Below are positions 38,407 to 47,922 of a stretch of 64,000 nucleotides of DNA, one piece after another. Origin of the DNA: JAENVT01 sp039931555 (GTDB lineage Bacteria > Actinomycetota > Acidimicrobiia > Acidimicrobiales > Ilumatobacteraceae); contig JBDTRP010000167.1 of assembly GCA_039931555.1 (NCBI GenBank), forward strand, positions 8,808-72,807, written 5' to 3'. Both the position numbers and the translations under genes were made by a program. How positions within the stretch are numbered: position 1 is the stretch's first letter; each line of letters starts with the position of its first letter. The notes under the pieces are model-generated. The model was not told the DNA's origin, made no database searches, and saw only the letters and a program-made list of their open reading frames with translations.

Positions 38407-39441
38407 CTAGGCATTCGCTGCCGGCGCTGGGCCTTGCCCTCGGAAGTAGGCCAGCACTGCGTCGGAACCGTCGCCCAACAACAGCACCGCATTGCCCCCG
38501 ATCGTCTTGCCGAACACCGGGAGCGAGTAGGTGGCGATGCCGCTATCGACTGCCGATCGCAACGACGCGGCAGCGGCGATGGGGTCGAGTTCGTCGTCGA
38601 CTCGAAGCGATGAACCGATGGCTGTCACCAGTCGACCGGCCGAGAATGGGTCGACCTTGATCCGATCCAGCGCGGTCTGCAACGCCAGGTTGACGAACTG
38701 CTGCTGACGCTTCGTCCTCCCGAAGTCCGACGCCGGGTCCTCGTGCCACTTGTCGTCGCGGTACTCCTCGTAGTGGCGGCTGCGCGCATAGGCTAGCGCC
38801 TGCACCCCGCCGAGGAGGTGGCAACCCGGCTCGGTGATGTTCAACCCGGTATTGACATCTCGTGTGGCGAAGTCGAAGCAGATCTGCACACCGCCGAGCG
38901 CGTCGACCAGGGACTTGAACCCCGAGAAGTCGATCTCGACGTAGTGGTGGATGGGGAGGCCGAGTTGGCTCTGCAGCGTCTGCACGAGGATCTCGGGTCC
39001 GTCGTTGAACGCCGAGTTGATGCGCCGCTTGCTGTCGTGCCCCGGTATTTGGACCCACAGGTCGCGTGGGATCGACAGCAAGGCCGCGTCGCCGGTGGAC
39101 TTGTCTCGCCGCAGGATCATGATCGTGTCGCTGCGATGACCCGACACGTCGGCCTCGGTGCCGATCCCGCCGGCGTCGGCCGCTGTCGGGTCGGCGCCCG
39201 CCCTACTGTCGGAACCGACGAGCAGGAAGTTCTCGATCGACCCGCTCGATGGGTCGAAGCTCGATGCCACGCCCGGGACCCGCTCGACCGAGTCGATGGT
39301 CTTGCGCGCCGCGATCAACACGCCCGTGGCACCCAGCACCCCGACGACCGCGGCCATCGCCAGCAAGCTGGGAAGCCGGCGGCGACGTCGCGAGCGCGGG
39401 GCAACGTCTGGGGCGAGCACGTACCGAGGGTACTTGCGCAC
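38407..39441 (-). CDS. LytR-CpsA-Psr (LCP) family glycopolymer ligase
   Basis: 344 aa membrane-anchored LCP protein: basic N-terminus, one span (LLAMAAVVGVLGATGVLIAA), then the LCP domain with FLLVGSDSRAG, RSDTIMILRRDKSTGDAALL, SIPRDLWVQIPG, RINSAFNDGP and QALAYARSRH (catalytic Arg and Asp residues of the phosphotransferase site). These enzymes attach undecaprenyl-linked glycopolymers to peptidoglycan. Being next to rmlACBD fits attachment of a rhamnose-containing wall polymer. The start is GTG at 39441. Confidence 0.92.
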   Translation of the reverse strand: MRKYPRYVLAPDVAPRSRRRRRLPSLLAMAAVVGVLGATGVLIAARKTIDSVERVPGVASSFDPSSGSIENFLLVGSDSRAGADPTAADAGGIGTEADVSGHRSDTIMILRRDKSTGDAALLSIPRDLWVQIPGHDSKRRINSAFNDGPEILVQTLQSQLGLPIHHYVEIDFSGFKSLVDALGGVQICFDFATRDVNTGLNITEPGCHLLGGVQALAYARSRHYEEYRDDKWHEDPASDFGRTKRQQQFVNLALQTALDRIKVDPFSAGRLVTAIGSSLRVDDELDPIAAAASLRSAVDSGIATYSLPVFGKTIGGNAVLLLGDGSDAVLAYFRGQGPAPAANA

Positions 39442-39472
39442 CCGACCGCTTGTCGGGCACCCCGAGCGCTCC

Positions 39473-40171
39473 CTACCGCAGGTGAACGATGTCGCCGGTG
39501 TCGAATCGATGGGTGATGCCGCAGTCGTCGAGCACGATCAGCCGTCCGTCAGGCGTGACGTCGAGCGCCCTGCCCTCGACCGCCGAGTCGGTCAACTCGA
39601 CGCGAACCGGTTGGCCGATGGTCGCCAGCGAGGCCCGGTAGAGCTCGGCGATGTCGGACGGCAGTTGGTCGTACGCGTCGAGCAGGGCGTGCAGCACTGC
39701 GAGCGGGTCATGGCCGTCGCCCAGGAAGGCGGCGCCGTCGGGCGCCCAGCCCACGTTGAGGCCGATCCCGACGACGACGTATTCCGGTCCGCTTCCGCCC
39801 GACGCGCTGCCACCGGACTGGGCCAGCACACCGGCCAGCTTGCGACCGTCGAGCAGCAGATCATTGGGCCACTTCAATGTCGGCGACACGCCGGCAATGT
39901 GCACACAGGCCCGAGCGGCCGCCAACGCCACGCGTCGGGTGAGCTCGTGAGGATGCTCGGGCACGGACCGAAACAGCAGCGAGACCAGCAGGTTGGTGCC
40001 CGGCGGAGCGATCCATCGGCGGTCGAGGCGGCCACGCCCGTCGGTTTGATGCCGGGCCATCAGCACGCTGCAATCGGGCGCGCCAGAGGCCGCTGCGGCC
40101 AACAGATCGGCATTGGTGCTGCCGGTTTCGTCGACGACGGTGACCAGCCATGTGGCGCGGGGAGTACCCAT
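39473..40171 (-). CDS. birA: Biotin-[acetyl-CoA-carboxylase] ligase
   Basis: 232 aa biotin protein ligase without an N-terminal DNA-binding domain (class I). Motifs: DETGSTNADLLAAAASGAPD, HQTDGRGRLDRRWIAPPGTN (biotinyl-AMP loop), LKWPNDLLLDGRKLAGVL and YVVVGIGLNVGW. It charges the biotin lysine of the carboxylase encoded by the divergent neighbour, whose start codon is only 18 bases away. ATG at 40171; longer in-frame sequence is antisense to that neighbour. Confidence 0.93.
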   Translation of the reverse strand: MGTPRATWLVTVVDETGSTNADLLAAAASGAPDCSVLMARHQTDGRGRLDRRWIAPPGTNLLVSLLFRSVPEHPHELTRRVALAAARACVHIAGVSPTLKWPNDLLLDGRKLAGVLAQSGGSASGGSGPEYVVVGIGLNVGWAPDGAAFLGDGHDPLAVLHALLDAYDQLPSDIAELYRASLATIGQPVRVELTDSAVEGRALDVTPDGRLIVLDDCGITHRFDTGDIVHLR

Positions 40172-40189
40172 GAAGCAAGATTGACACTC

Positions 40190-41959
40190 GTGCTCACCAA
40201 GATCCTGATCGCCAACCGTGGAGAGATCGCCGTCCGCGTCATTCGTGCCGCCCACGACCTCGGAATCAAGACGGTCGCGGTGTACAGCGAACTCGATCGC
40301 GATGCGCTCCACGTTCGCCGCGCTGACGAGGCCTATGCGCTCGGTGGGCAGACTGCTGCCGAGAGCTATCTCAACACCGAAGCCATCCTCAAGGCGATCG
40401 AGGACAGTGGCGCCGACAGCGTGCACCCCGGGTACGGGTTCTTCAGCGAGAACGCCGATTTCGCCAGGGCGATCGCTGCCAAGGGGGTCACGTTCATCGG
40501 TCCGTCCCCGGAAGCGATCGACGAGATGGGCGACAAGGTCAGTTCGCGCCGGGCGGCCCAGCGAGGCGGCGCGCCGATCGTGCCGGGCACGACCGAGTTC
40601 GCCACGTCGGCCGACGAGATCCTGGCATTCGGCGCCGAGCACGGCTACCCGCTGGTCATCAAGGCGGCCTACGGCGGTGGTGGCCGCGGCATGAAGGTGG
40701 TGACGAGCGCCGACGAGGTGCAAGCGGCGATGGACAGCGCCAAGCGCGAGTCGAAGGCGTTCTTCGGCCGCGACGAGATCTACATCGAGCGATACCTCAC
40801 CTGGCCGCGCCACGTCGAGGTGCAGATCGTCGGCGACCAGCACGGTGATGTCGTGTGGATCAGCACCCGCGACTGCTCGGCACAGCGCCGCCACCAGAAA
40901 CTGATCGAGGAAGCCCCTGCCGACAACCTCGGTCCCGGCGTCGAGGTGGCGATGGGCGAGGCGGCGATCAAGGCCGCCAAGGCGGTCGGCTACTACAACG
41001 CGGGCACGGTCGAGTTCATCTACCAGGACGGCGAGTTCTTCTTCCTCGAGATGAACACCCGATTGCAGGTCGAGCACCCGGTCACCGAAGCCATCACGGG
41101 CATCGACCTCGTCGAATGGCAGATCCGGGTGGCCAGCGGCGAGCCGCTCCCGATGACGCAGGAGGAGGTGTCGGCGTCCGTCCGCGGCCACGGCATCGAG
41201 GTGCGCATCAACGCCGAGAACCCAGCGGGCGGCAAGTTCCTACCGTCTCCCGGCACACTGAGCAAGATGGTCGCCCCCAACGGGTTCGGCCTGCGGTTCG
41301 ACGCCGGCTACCAGACCGGCGACACCATCAGCCAGTACTACGACAACCTGATCGGCAAGCTGATCGTGTGGGGCAGGGATCGCCCGACAGCCATCGCCCG
41401 AACGATCCGCGCCCTGGAAGAGTTGGTGGTCGAAGGCGTGGCCACGACCATCCCTGCCGATCTGGCAATCTTGCGTCATCCCGACTTCCAGGCGATGGAG
41501 CACTCGACGAAGTGGGTGGAAGAACGGCTCGACCTGTCGGATGTCGAACCGCCCAAGCCACCCGAGCCGGCCGACGACGAAGCCGCGGAGCTCGTCGAGC
41601 GCACCACGACCGTGGAGGTCAACGGCAAGCGCTTCGAGGTGAAGATGTGGGTGCCGGATGCTCCGGCCGTCGCCGTCGGCGGTGCCCCGAAAGCTGCTCG
41701 CAAGGCGCCGCGATCGCCGAGCGGCAGCGGCGCCGCGGCCCTCGGGTCGGGCAGCGTCGAGGTACCGATGCAAGGCACCATCGTGAAGGTGCTGGTCGAG
41801 ATCGGCCAGGCGGTCGAGGTCGGTCAGGCCGTCGTGGTGCTGGAGGCAATGAAGATGGAGAACCAGATCTCTGCCGACAAGGCCGGCACCGTGAAGGAGA
41901 TCAAGGTGAAAGCAGGCGACACCGTCGGCGCCGGCGACGTGGTCGTGGTCGTGGCCTGA
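40190..41959 (+). CDS. accA: Acyl-CoA carboxylase alpha subunit (biotin carboxylase + BCCP)
   Basis: 589 aa fused subunit: biotin carboxylase (KILIANRGEIAVRVIRAAHD, HPGYGFFSENADFA, AAYGGGGRGMKVV as the ATP-grasp glycine loop, EMNTRLQVEHPVTEAITGID), a linker, then a C-terminal biotin carrier domain with the biotinylation motif EAMKMEN. This is the acetyl-/propionyl-CoA carboxylase alpha chain of actinobacteria; the beta chain is not in the window. The GTG at 40190 is the best start (VLTKILIANRG), with a TTG at 40181 as an alternative. Divergent from birA with an 18-base gap. Confidence 0.94.
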   Translation: MLTKILIANRGEIAVRVIRAAHDLGIKTVAVYSELDRDALHVRRADEAYALGGQTAAESYLNTEAILKAIEDSGADSVHPGYGFFSENADFARAIAAKGVTFIGPSPEAIDEMGDKVSSRRAAQRGGAPIVPGTTEFATSADEILAFGAEHGYPLVIKAAYGGGGRGMKVVTSADEVQAAMDSAKRESKAFFGRDEIYIERYLTWPRHVEVQIVGDQHGDVVWISTRDCSAQRRHQKLIEEAPADNLGPGVEVAMGEAAIKAAKAVGYYNAGTVEFIYQDGEFFFLEMNTRLQVEHPVTEAITGIDLVEWQIRVASGEPLPMTQEEVSASVRGHGIEVRINAENPAGGKFLPSPGTLSKMVAPNGFGLRFDAGYQTGDTISQYYDNLIGKLIVWGRDRPTAIARTIRALEELVVEGVATTIPADLAILRHPDFQAMEHSTKWVEERLDLSDVEPPKPPEPADDEAAELVERTTTVEVNGKRFEVKMWVPDAPAVAVGGAPKAARKAPRSPSGSGAAALGSGSVEVPMQGTIVKVLVEIGQAVEVGQAVVVLEAMKMENQISADKAGTVKEIKVKAGDTVGAGDVVVVVA

Positions 41960-41976
41960 CCGGCGTGCTGATGCGG

Positions 41977-42474
41977 TCAGACGACGACGTCGGGGGCGGC
42001 ATGGCGCACCACCAGCGTGCCCGCCGCCTTGTCGTGCAGCCCCTGGCGTAGCGGGTTCCACAGGGCGATCGAGTACACCAGGATGCCGAGGAACACCCCG
42101 ACGCGCGGGATGGCGCCGAGCGACAACGGCACCAGGGCGCGCATCACCGCCTCCCACCAACCGGGGCGACCGCCGTCGATCAGACGGACCACACGCGTGC
42201 CCGTCGCGATCTTGCCGACGGTGCGCCCGAGGCGGGCGATCATGACGGTCTCGTACACGAACGCCAGCGAGGTCACGGCGATGTTGAACACCAGCAACGA
42301 CTTCGATGTGACCGTGTCGCTCGGTCTGAACCCGACGGCCACCACGACGGCGAACACCGGAAGCGCGACCAGGATCTGATCGATGGCCAGGCCGCCGACC
42401 CGCCGGATGATGGGCGCCAGGGTCAGGCCGGCCGGGACCGCGGGTTGAGCAACCTCGTCGCCGGCCGGGAACAC
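41977..42474 (-). CDS. RDD family membrane protein
   Basis: 165 aa integral membrane protein of the RDD family. APIIRRVGGLAIDQILVALP carries the Arg...Asp signature; GRTVGKIATGTRVVRL and NPLRQGLHDKAAGTLVV are the other conserved parts. Three to four hydrophobic segments. Suggested roles of RDD proteins include ion exchange, but nothing in this sequence fixes it. The GTG at 42474 directly abuts the stop of the LpdA-like gene (TAG then GTG), so they are co-transcribed. Confidence 0.86.
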   Translation of the reverse strand: MFPAGDEVAQPAVPAGLTLAPIIRRVGGLAIDQILVALPVFAVVVAVGFRPSDTVTSKSLLVFNIAVTSLAFVYETVMIARLGRTVGKIATGTRVVRLIDGGRPGWWEAVMRALVPLSLGAIPRVGVFLGILVYSIALWNPLRQGLHDKAAGTLVVRHAAPDVVV

Positions 42475-43836
42475 CTACTCCGCCGCTTCTGCCAGCGCCT
42501 CGGCCAGGGCGGGATGCACGAGCAGGCTCTCGACGATGTCGGTGACCTTCAGGTTCGCCGTGACCGCGAGGGCGATGACACTGATCAGTTCCGCTGCATG
42601 GCGTCCGACGATCGACCCACCCAGCACCACGCCCGTCGCCGGGTCGCTGATGATCTTGACGAAGCCACGGAAGTCGTTGTTGATGAGCGCCTTCGGCGTG
42701 GCGCTGAACGGCACCTTGGTGACGCGGATCTTGCGGCCGACAGCGAAGGCGTCGGCTTCGGCCAGCCCGACATCGGCGATCTCGGGTTCGGTGAAGATCG
42801 CGCTGGCCGCCTTGTCGTAGTCGAGATGGCGGTGGGCGACCTTCTGCAACCCCATCACGTGCTCGGCGACCTTGCGGCCCTGCATCGCCGCAACGCTGCT
42901 GAGCGGCAGCTTGCCGCTGACGTCGCCGGCCGCGTAGATGTGCGACACGTTGCTCTGGCAGTGGCGGTTGATGGTGACGAACCCGCCGCGGTCGACGTCG
43001 ACCCCGGCCTTGTCGAGGCCGAGACCGTCGCTGTTGGGTATCGAGCCGATCGCCAGGACCGCATGCGAGCTGCGGACGACTCTGCCGTCGTCGCAGCGCA
43101 CGACGACCTCGTCGCCCTCGCGCTCGATCGAGATCGCCCGAGCACCCTTCAACAGGTGCACACCGCGCTGCAGGAAGTCGGCCTCGAGGACAGCGGCGAC
43201 TTCCGGATCCTTCTGCGGCAGCACCTGCTGGCGACTGACGACCAGCGTGACCTTGGCGCCGAAGCTGCTGAACATGTGCACGAACTCAACGCCGGTCACG
43301 CCCGAGCCGATCACGGTGATGTTCTCCGGGAAGATCGACGGCGGATAGCACTCGCGTGTGGTCAGGATCCGCTCGCCGTCGGTGACGCACCAATCGGGGA
43401 TGCGCGGCCGCGAGCCGGTGGCGATCAACACCGCATCGGCCGAAAGCGTTCGTGTGCCCTCGGCGGTGGTGACTTCCACGTCGTGGTCACTGAGCAGGCG
43501 CGCGGTGCCGTGGAGCAATTGCACGCTCTGGCTCTCCAGCAGTCGGGTCGTGCCCTGCTGCAACCGGGCCTTGATCCCCTCGATGCGCTCGGTCAGCGCC
43601 TCGATGTCGACCTCGGCCTCCTGCTGCTCGAGACCCATCCCATGGATCCGGCGCGAGAAGCTCATGGCTCCGCCGGTGGCGATCATCGTCTTGGACGGGA
43701 TGCAATCCCACAGGTGGGCCGCGCCGCCGATGACGTCGCGCTCGATCATCGTCACCTGGGCTCCGAGACGTGCGGCGTAGGTCGCTGCAGTGTTGCCGGC
43801 CGGCCCGCCGCCGATGATCACGAATCGAGTTGCCAC
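42475..43836 (-). CDS. LpdA-type flavoprotein disulfide reductase-like NAD(P)H dehydrogenase
   Basis: 453 aa two-dinucleotide-binding flavoprotein: FVIIGGGPAGNTAATYAARLG (FAD), VTVIGSGVTGVEFVHMFSSF-type NAD fold at about 175-195, IYAAGDVSG, and a C-terminal dimer domain ending HPALAEAL. The redox disulfide is absent: the usual GGTCLNxGCIPSK is GGAAHLWDCIPSK, with only the second Cys. This matches the mycobacterial LpdA group, which acts as a quinone reductase and not as a dihydrolipoamide dehydrogenase. The C-terminal HPxxSE motif is also changed. ATG at 43836. Confident family, uncertain acceptor. Confidence 0.87.
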   Translation of the reverse strand: MATRFVIIGGGPAGNTAATYAARLGAQVTMIERDVIGGAAHLWDCIPSKTMIATGGAMSFSRRIHGMGLEQQEAEVDIEALTERIEGIKARLQQGTTRLLESQSVQLLHGTARLLSDHDVEVTTAEGTRTLSADAVLIATGSRPRIPDWCVTDGERILTTRECYPPSIFPENITVIGSGVTGVEFVHMFSSFGAKVTLVVSRQQVLPQKDPEVAAVLEADFLQRGVHLLKGARAISIEREGDEVVVRCDDGRVVRSSHAVLAIGSIPNSDGLGLDKAGVDVDRGGFVTINRHCQSNVSHIYAAGDVSGKLPLSSVAAMQGRKVAEHVMGLQKVAHRHLDYDKAASAIFTEPEIADVGLAEADAFAVGRKIRVTKVPFSATPKALINNDFRGFVKIISDPATGVVLGGSIVGRHAAELISVIALAVTANLKVTDIVESLLVHPALAEALAEAAE

Positions 43837-43858
43837 CGGGACGAAAGGCTAGCGGCGC

Positions 43859-45196
43859 TCAGTCCCCGGCGAGTGCCCAGCCATCGTCGGCGAACATGGC
43901 ACCGCGACTGTCTTGCGTGAGCGCGAACGATTGAATCCCACCGCCCGGAACGTTGGGGCAGTACCTCGACGGATACTGGTAGGTGTTGCGCGGCTCGCCG
44001 ACCCACTCGAAGTGCATACCGTCGGGGTTGATGAAGTTTCCACCCCACGCAAAGTTGTGGGCGCGGAAGATCCGCACCACACGACAGTCCATCTGCGGGA
44101 CACAACCCTGACAGTTCGACACCGTGTTGGTGTCGAGGGCTTGCGCCCAGGTGTGGCGCGACAGGGTGCCGAGCTGCGTCCCGACGATGCGGGTGAACCT
44201 CGGGCCGAAGCATCCTCCAAAGGTGTTGGCGTTGTTGGCATCGATCGATCCGGCAAGACCGGCATCGACGACGGCCTGCAACGCGGCCGCGAGATCGGCC
44301 TTGATCGAGTTGTTGCACGACGCCCGGATGCCCGTCGGGTATGACTCCCGGCCGGGGATGTAGGCCGCCTGCCAAGCGCTGTCGACCAGCATCGCCCCGC
44401 TGGCGGTCAAGCTGTAGGCCAGCTCGCCGAGCAGTTTCTTGGTCTTGGCGACACCGATGGTGCTGTCGGGGTCGAGGGCATCCCACGATCGCCTGACGCG
44501 GATCTTGGGATTCGTGCTCAGGCCTCGTGCAGCCAGCGCGGCGTCGAGCGCCGTGCGATCGAACTGGCCGTAGATCAAGACACTGGTCGGGATGGTCGCA
44601 CCGAGGAGGTCGGCCTGCGCAGTCGACATGACGATCTCGGTACCGCCGACCTCGGCATCTGGTGCCACGCGTCCCACGATGAACTGCACGATCGCGCCGT
44701 CAGCCCCGGCGAGACCGAGCACGTCGCCGGCCTGGGCGCCGCTGAGACTCGCCGAGGTCTCCCCCATCACCACCGTGCCGGCGCTGATGAACTTCGAAAC
44801 CTCGCGCCCCAACGAAGCGCCGATCGAGTCGAGAGGCAACGCCGTGACGGATGTCGGGAAGAACCAGGAACCGAGCGGGCCGGGGGCTTGATGCACCACG
44901 ACACCACCGCGCGTGACCTGTACCAGTCCGATGCCAAATCCGCGGCCGACCACGCCCCAACCACCGGCATCGACCGCGGAGCTGATCGCTGCATCGACGA
45001 CGCCAGGCTGCAACGGGCCGAAGTTGTAGATCGAGACCAGATCGCCCGGAACACTGAGGTTGCGAGCGGGAGCGCCACCGCTTGCCGGTTCGGCGATGAC
45101 CGCGGCAGGGCCCGCGGCCTCGCCTGGAATCGCCGCCCAAGCTCCTGAGGCGAGGACCAGCAGTGCAGCGGTTCGGGTGAGTCGAGTTCGTATCAT
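43859..45196 (-). CDS. Secreted M15-family peptidase-like protein
   Basis: 445 aa exported protein: signal peptide MIRTRLTRTAALLVLASGAW ending near GEAAG. A 230-residue N-terminal part of unknown fold (PGDLVSIYNFGPLQPG onward) is followed by a C-terminal D-Ala-D-Ala carboxypeptidase-like domain. Zinc ligands of the M15 type appear as LSRHTWAQALDTN (His and Asp) and PDGMHFEWVG (His). Six or more Cys in this domain suggest disulfides. It probably cuts peptidoglycan stem peptides. The ATG at 45196 starts the signal peptide; upstream frame sequence is non-coding. It diverges from lysS across 129 bases. Confidence 0.78.
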   Translation of the reverse strand: MIRTRLTRTAALLVLASGAWAAIPGEAAGPAAVIAEPASGGAPARNLSVPGDLVSIYNFGPLQPGVVDAAISSAVDAGGWGVVGRGFGIGLVQVTRGGVVVHQAPGPLGSWFFPTSVTALPLDSIGASLGREVSKFISAGTVVMGETSASLSGAQAGDVLGLAGADGAIVQFIVGRVAPDAEVGGTEIVMSTAQADLLGATIPTSVLIYGQFDRTALDAALAARGLSTNPKIRVRRSWDALDPDSTIGVAKTKKLLGELAYSLTASGAMLVDSAWQAAYIPGRESYPTGIRASCNNSIKADLAAALQAVVDAGLAGSIDANNANTFGGCFGPRFTRIVGTQLGTLSRHTWAQALDTNTVSNCQGCVPQMDCRVVRIFRAHNFAWGGNFINPDGMHFEWVGEPRNTYQYPSRYCPNVPGGGIQSFALTQDSRGAMFADDGWALAGD

Positions 45197-45325
45197 GCAG
45201 TCAGTTCCTGATGTCGTCCGGCGTGGTGTCCGGGTCGTTGTCCAGCCGCATGTCGGGCAACAACCTACCAGCGACACCGAAACGGCTCGCGGTCAGCACG
45301 GTCGAAGCGATACCGTCATGCCCTT

Positions 45326-46843
45326 GTGAGTCACGACGATCTCGACCTCGAGCCAGACACCATCGGCAGCGGGCTGGCGGCAGAGAAGGCAAAGCGACTG
45401 GGCAAGATCGGGGCATTGCGCGACAGCGGGACCAACCCCTACCCCTACCGGTTCGACCGCTCCCACTCCCTCGGCGACGTGCGCGCCCAGTTCGACACGC
45501 TCGAGCCCGGCACCGAGACCGAGCACCGCGTCACCGTCGCGGGTCGGATGATGCTGCGTCGCCAACAGGGCAAGCTGATCTTCGCCACCTTGGTCGATCG
45601 CAGCGGGGAGGTGCAGTTGTTCGTGTCCAAGGCGGTGATCGGCGATGACGGATTCGAGGCGTTCGGCGAGTTCGACCTCGGCGACTGGCTCGGGGCAGAA
45701 GGCACGGTGATGACCACCCGCAAGGGCGAGCTGAGCGTGAAGGTGGACCGCGTCGAGTTGTTGGCAAAGGCGGTACGGCCGATGCCCGACAAGTGGCACG
45801 GCCTCACCGACACCGATACCCGGTTCCGCCAGCGATACGCCGACCTGATCGTCAACGAAGAGGCTCGTCGGGCGTTCCGCATTCGTCACGAGATCATCTC
45901 CAGCTTTCGTCGCACGCTGCAGGCCGACGGCTTCATCGAGGTCGAGACACCGGTGCTGCACCTCGAGGCCGGCGGAGCGCACGCCAGACCGTTCGTCACC
46001 CATCACAACACGCTCGACATGCAGCTGTACCTGCGCATCGCCCTCGAGCTGCACCTCAAGCGGCTGATCGTCGGCGGGATGGAGCGCGTCTTCGAGATCG
46101 GGCGAATCTTCCGCAACGAGGGGATCTCGACACGCCACAACCCCGAGTTCACGATGATGGAGCTGTACCAGGCCTTCGCCGACTACTCGGAGATGATCGA
46201 CATCACCGAGCGGCTGATCACGCAGGCGACCATCGATGCCACCGGCACCTCGGTCGTCACGATCGGTGAGGAGCAGGTCGACCTGGCCCAGCCGTGGCGG
46301 CGGGCACGGATGATCGACCTCACCAGCGAGGCGATCGGCACCGAGGTGCACCCGTCGATGCCGGTCGAAGCGCTGCGAACGCTCGCCGAGCAGCACGGCG
46401 TCGGGTGCAACCCGTCGTGGGGCAGCGGCAAGATCATCGAAGAACTGTTCGAGGCGACCGCCGAATCGTCGTTGATGCACCCGACCTTCGTCACCGGTCA
46501 CCCCGTGGAGATCTCACCACTGGCACGAACCGACCGGAACGATCCGTTCCTGACGGAGCGCTTCGAACTGTTCGTCAACGCGCGCGAGTTGGCCAACGGC
46601 TACAGCGAGCTCAACGACCCGGTCGAGCAGCGGGCCCGCTTCGACGACGAGCAGGCAGCGCGCGAGGCCGGCGACGCCGAGGCAGGGACGGTCGACGAGG
46701 ACTACCTTCGGGCTCTGGAGTACGGCATGCCGCCGACCGGAGGCCTCGGCATCGGAATGGACCGCGTGGCGATGTTGATCGCCGGCGTGTCGTCGATCAA
46801 GGAAGTCATCCTGTTCCCGACACTTCGCCCGGAGGTGATGTAG
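45326..46843 (+). CDS. lysS: Lysyl-tRNA synthetase, class II
   Basis: 505 aa. OB-fold anticodon-binding domain with AGRMMLRRQQGKLIFATLVD; catalytic core with motif 1 (FIEVETPVLH), motif 2 (FEIGRIFRNEGISTRHNPEF) and motif 3 (GGLGIGMDRVAMLIAG). ALEYGMPPTGGLG is typical of bacterial LysRS. The start is GTG at 45326, with a TACCGT box about 9 bases upstream suggesting a leaderless or very short 5' end. The stop (TAG) is immediately followed by the dapD ATG. Confidence 0.97.
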   Translation: MSHDDLDLEPDTIGSGLAAEKAKRLGKIGALRDSGTNPYPYRFDRSHSLGDVRAQFDTLEPGTETEHRVTVAGRMMLRRQQGKLIFATLVDRSGEVQLFVSKAVIGDDGFEAFGEFDLGDWLGAEGTVMTTRKGELSVKVDRVELLAKAVRPMPDKWHGLTDTDTRFRQRYADLIVNEEARRAFRIRHEIISSFRRTLQADGFIEVETPVLHLEAGGAHARPFVTHHNTLDMQLYLRIALELHLKRLIVGGMERVFEIGRIFRNEGISTRHNPEFTMMELYQAFADYSEMIDITERLITQATIDATGTSVVTIGEEQVDLAQPWRRARMIDLTSEAIGTEVHPSMPVEALRTLAEQHGVGCNPSWGSGKIIEELFEATAESSLMHPTFVTGHPVEISPLARTDRNDPFLTERFELFVNARELANGYSELNDPVEQRARFDDEQAAREAGDAEAGTVDEDYLRALEYGMPPTGGLGIGMDRVAMLIAGVSSIKEVILFPTLRPEVM

Positions 46844-47773
46844 ATGAGCGCCGCACGCATCGCGTGGGGACGTGGGCTGGCAACGATCGCCGCCGATGGC
46901 TCCGTGCTCGACACGTGGTACCCCGACCTCGGCCTCGGCGAGTTCGATCCATCCGCGGTCCTCGTCGACCGCGACACCGCCAATCGGCACGACACGGTTC
47001 GCGGCGTCGAGGTGCGCGCGATCGAGACTTCGATCGATCTCGACGCGGCGCCCACGACGCCCAGCGACATGTACCTCCGGCTGCATCTGCTGTCGAACCG
47101 ACTGTGCGCGCCACGCACGATCAACCTCGACAACGCGTTCGGGTTGCTGACGAACGTGGCCTGGACCAACCTCGGGCCCGTTGCCGTCGATCAGGTCGAT
47201 TGGGTCCGGTGGCGCATGCGCTCGACCGGTCAGTTCCTGACGGTGCACGGTGTCGACAAGTTCCCGCGGATGACCGACTACGTCGTGCCGAGCGGCGTGC
47301 GAATTGCCGATGCTGACCGAGTGCGTCTCGGCGCACACCTGGCAGCCGGCACGACGGTGATGCACGAGGGGTTCGTCAACTACAACGCCGGCACGCTCGG
47401 TCGTTCGATGGTCGAGGGTCGCATCTCGGCCGGCGTCGTCGTCGGCGACGGCAGCGACATCGGCGGCGGCGCGTCGATCATGGGCACGCTCTCGGGTGGC
47501 GGCAAGGACCAGATCACCATCGGCGAACGCTGTCTGCTCGGCGCCGAAGCCGGTATCGGCATCAGCCTCGGCGACGAGTGTGTCGTCGAAGCCGGGCTGT
47601 ACGTCACCGCCGGCACGCTGGTGAAGTTGCCTGACGGCGAGGTGGTCAAGGCGCGCCAGCTCAGCGGTGCGAGCGGCCTGTTGTACCGGCGCAACAGCCA
47701 GACGGGCGCGGTCGAGGCCATCCCCCGTTCCGTGGCCTGGGAAGGGCTCAACGCCGCGCTGCATCACAACTGA
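46844..47773 (+). CDS. dapD: Tetrahydrodipicolinate N-succinyltransferase
   Basis: 309 aa actinobacterial-type DapD, using succinyl-CoA in the lysine/meso-diaminopimelate pathway. The N-terminal domain has SDMYLRLHLLSNRLCAPR. The left-handed beta-helix has VRLGAHLAAGTTVMHEGFVN, NAGTLGRSMVEGRISAGVVV, SDIGGGASIMGTLSGGGKD and ERCLLGAEAGIGISLGDEC. It begins directly at the lysS stop with no gap, so lysine synthesis and lysine charging are one transcription unit. Confidence 0.96.
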   Translation: MSAARIAWGRGLATIAADGSVLDTWYPDLGLGEFDPSAVLVDRDTANRHDTVRGVEVRAIETSIDLDAAPTTPSDMYLRLHLLSNRLCAPRTINLDNAFGLLTNVAWTNLGPVAVDQVDWVRWRMRSTGQFLTVHGVDKFPRMTDYVVPSGVRIADADRVRLGAHLAAGTTVMHEGFVNYNAGTLGRSMVEGRISAGVVVGDGSDIGGGASIMGTLSGGGKDQITIGERCLLGAEAGIGISLGDECVVEAGLYVTAGTLVKLPDGEVVKARQLSGASGLLYRRNSQTGAVEAIPRSVAWEGLNAALHHN

Positions 47774-47922
47774 GAAATGATTGTGCGCGCAAGCACCTCC
47801 CGTGCCACAGGAGCACAAGGGGCTCACCTCATCTGGGGAGCGATCCTCGGGTATCTCTCCGCTCGGCGCAAGCACACCCGGCCCGCTCGCGTTCAGGCCT
47901 CGCCCGCGGGCATGATGTCCTG

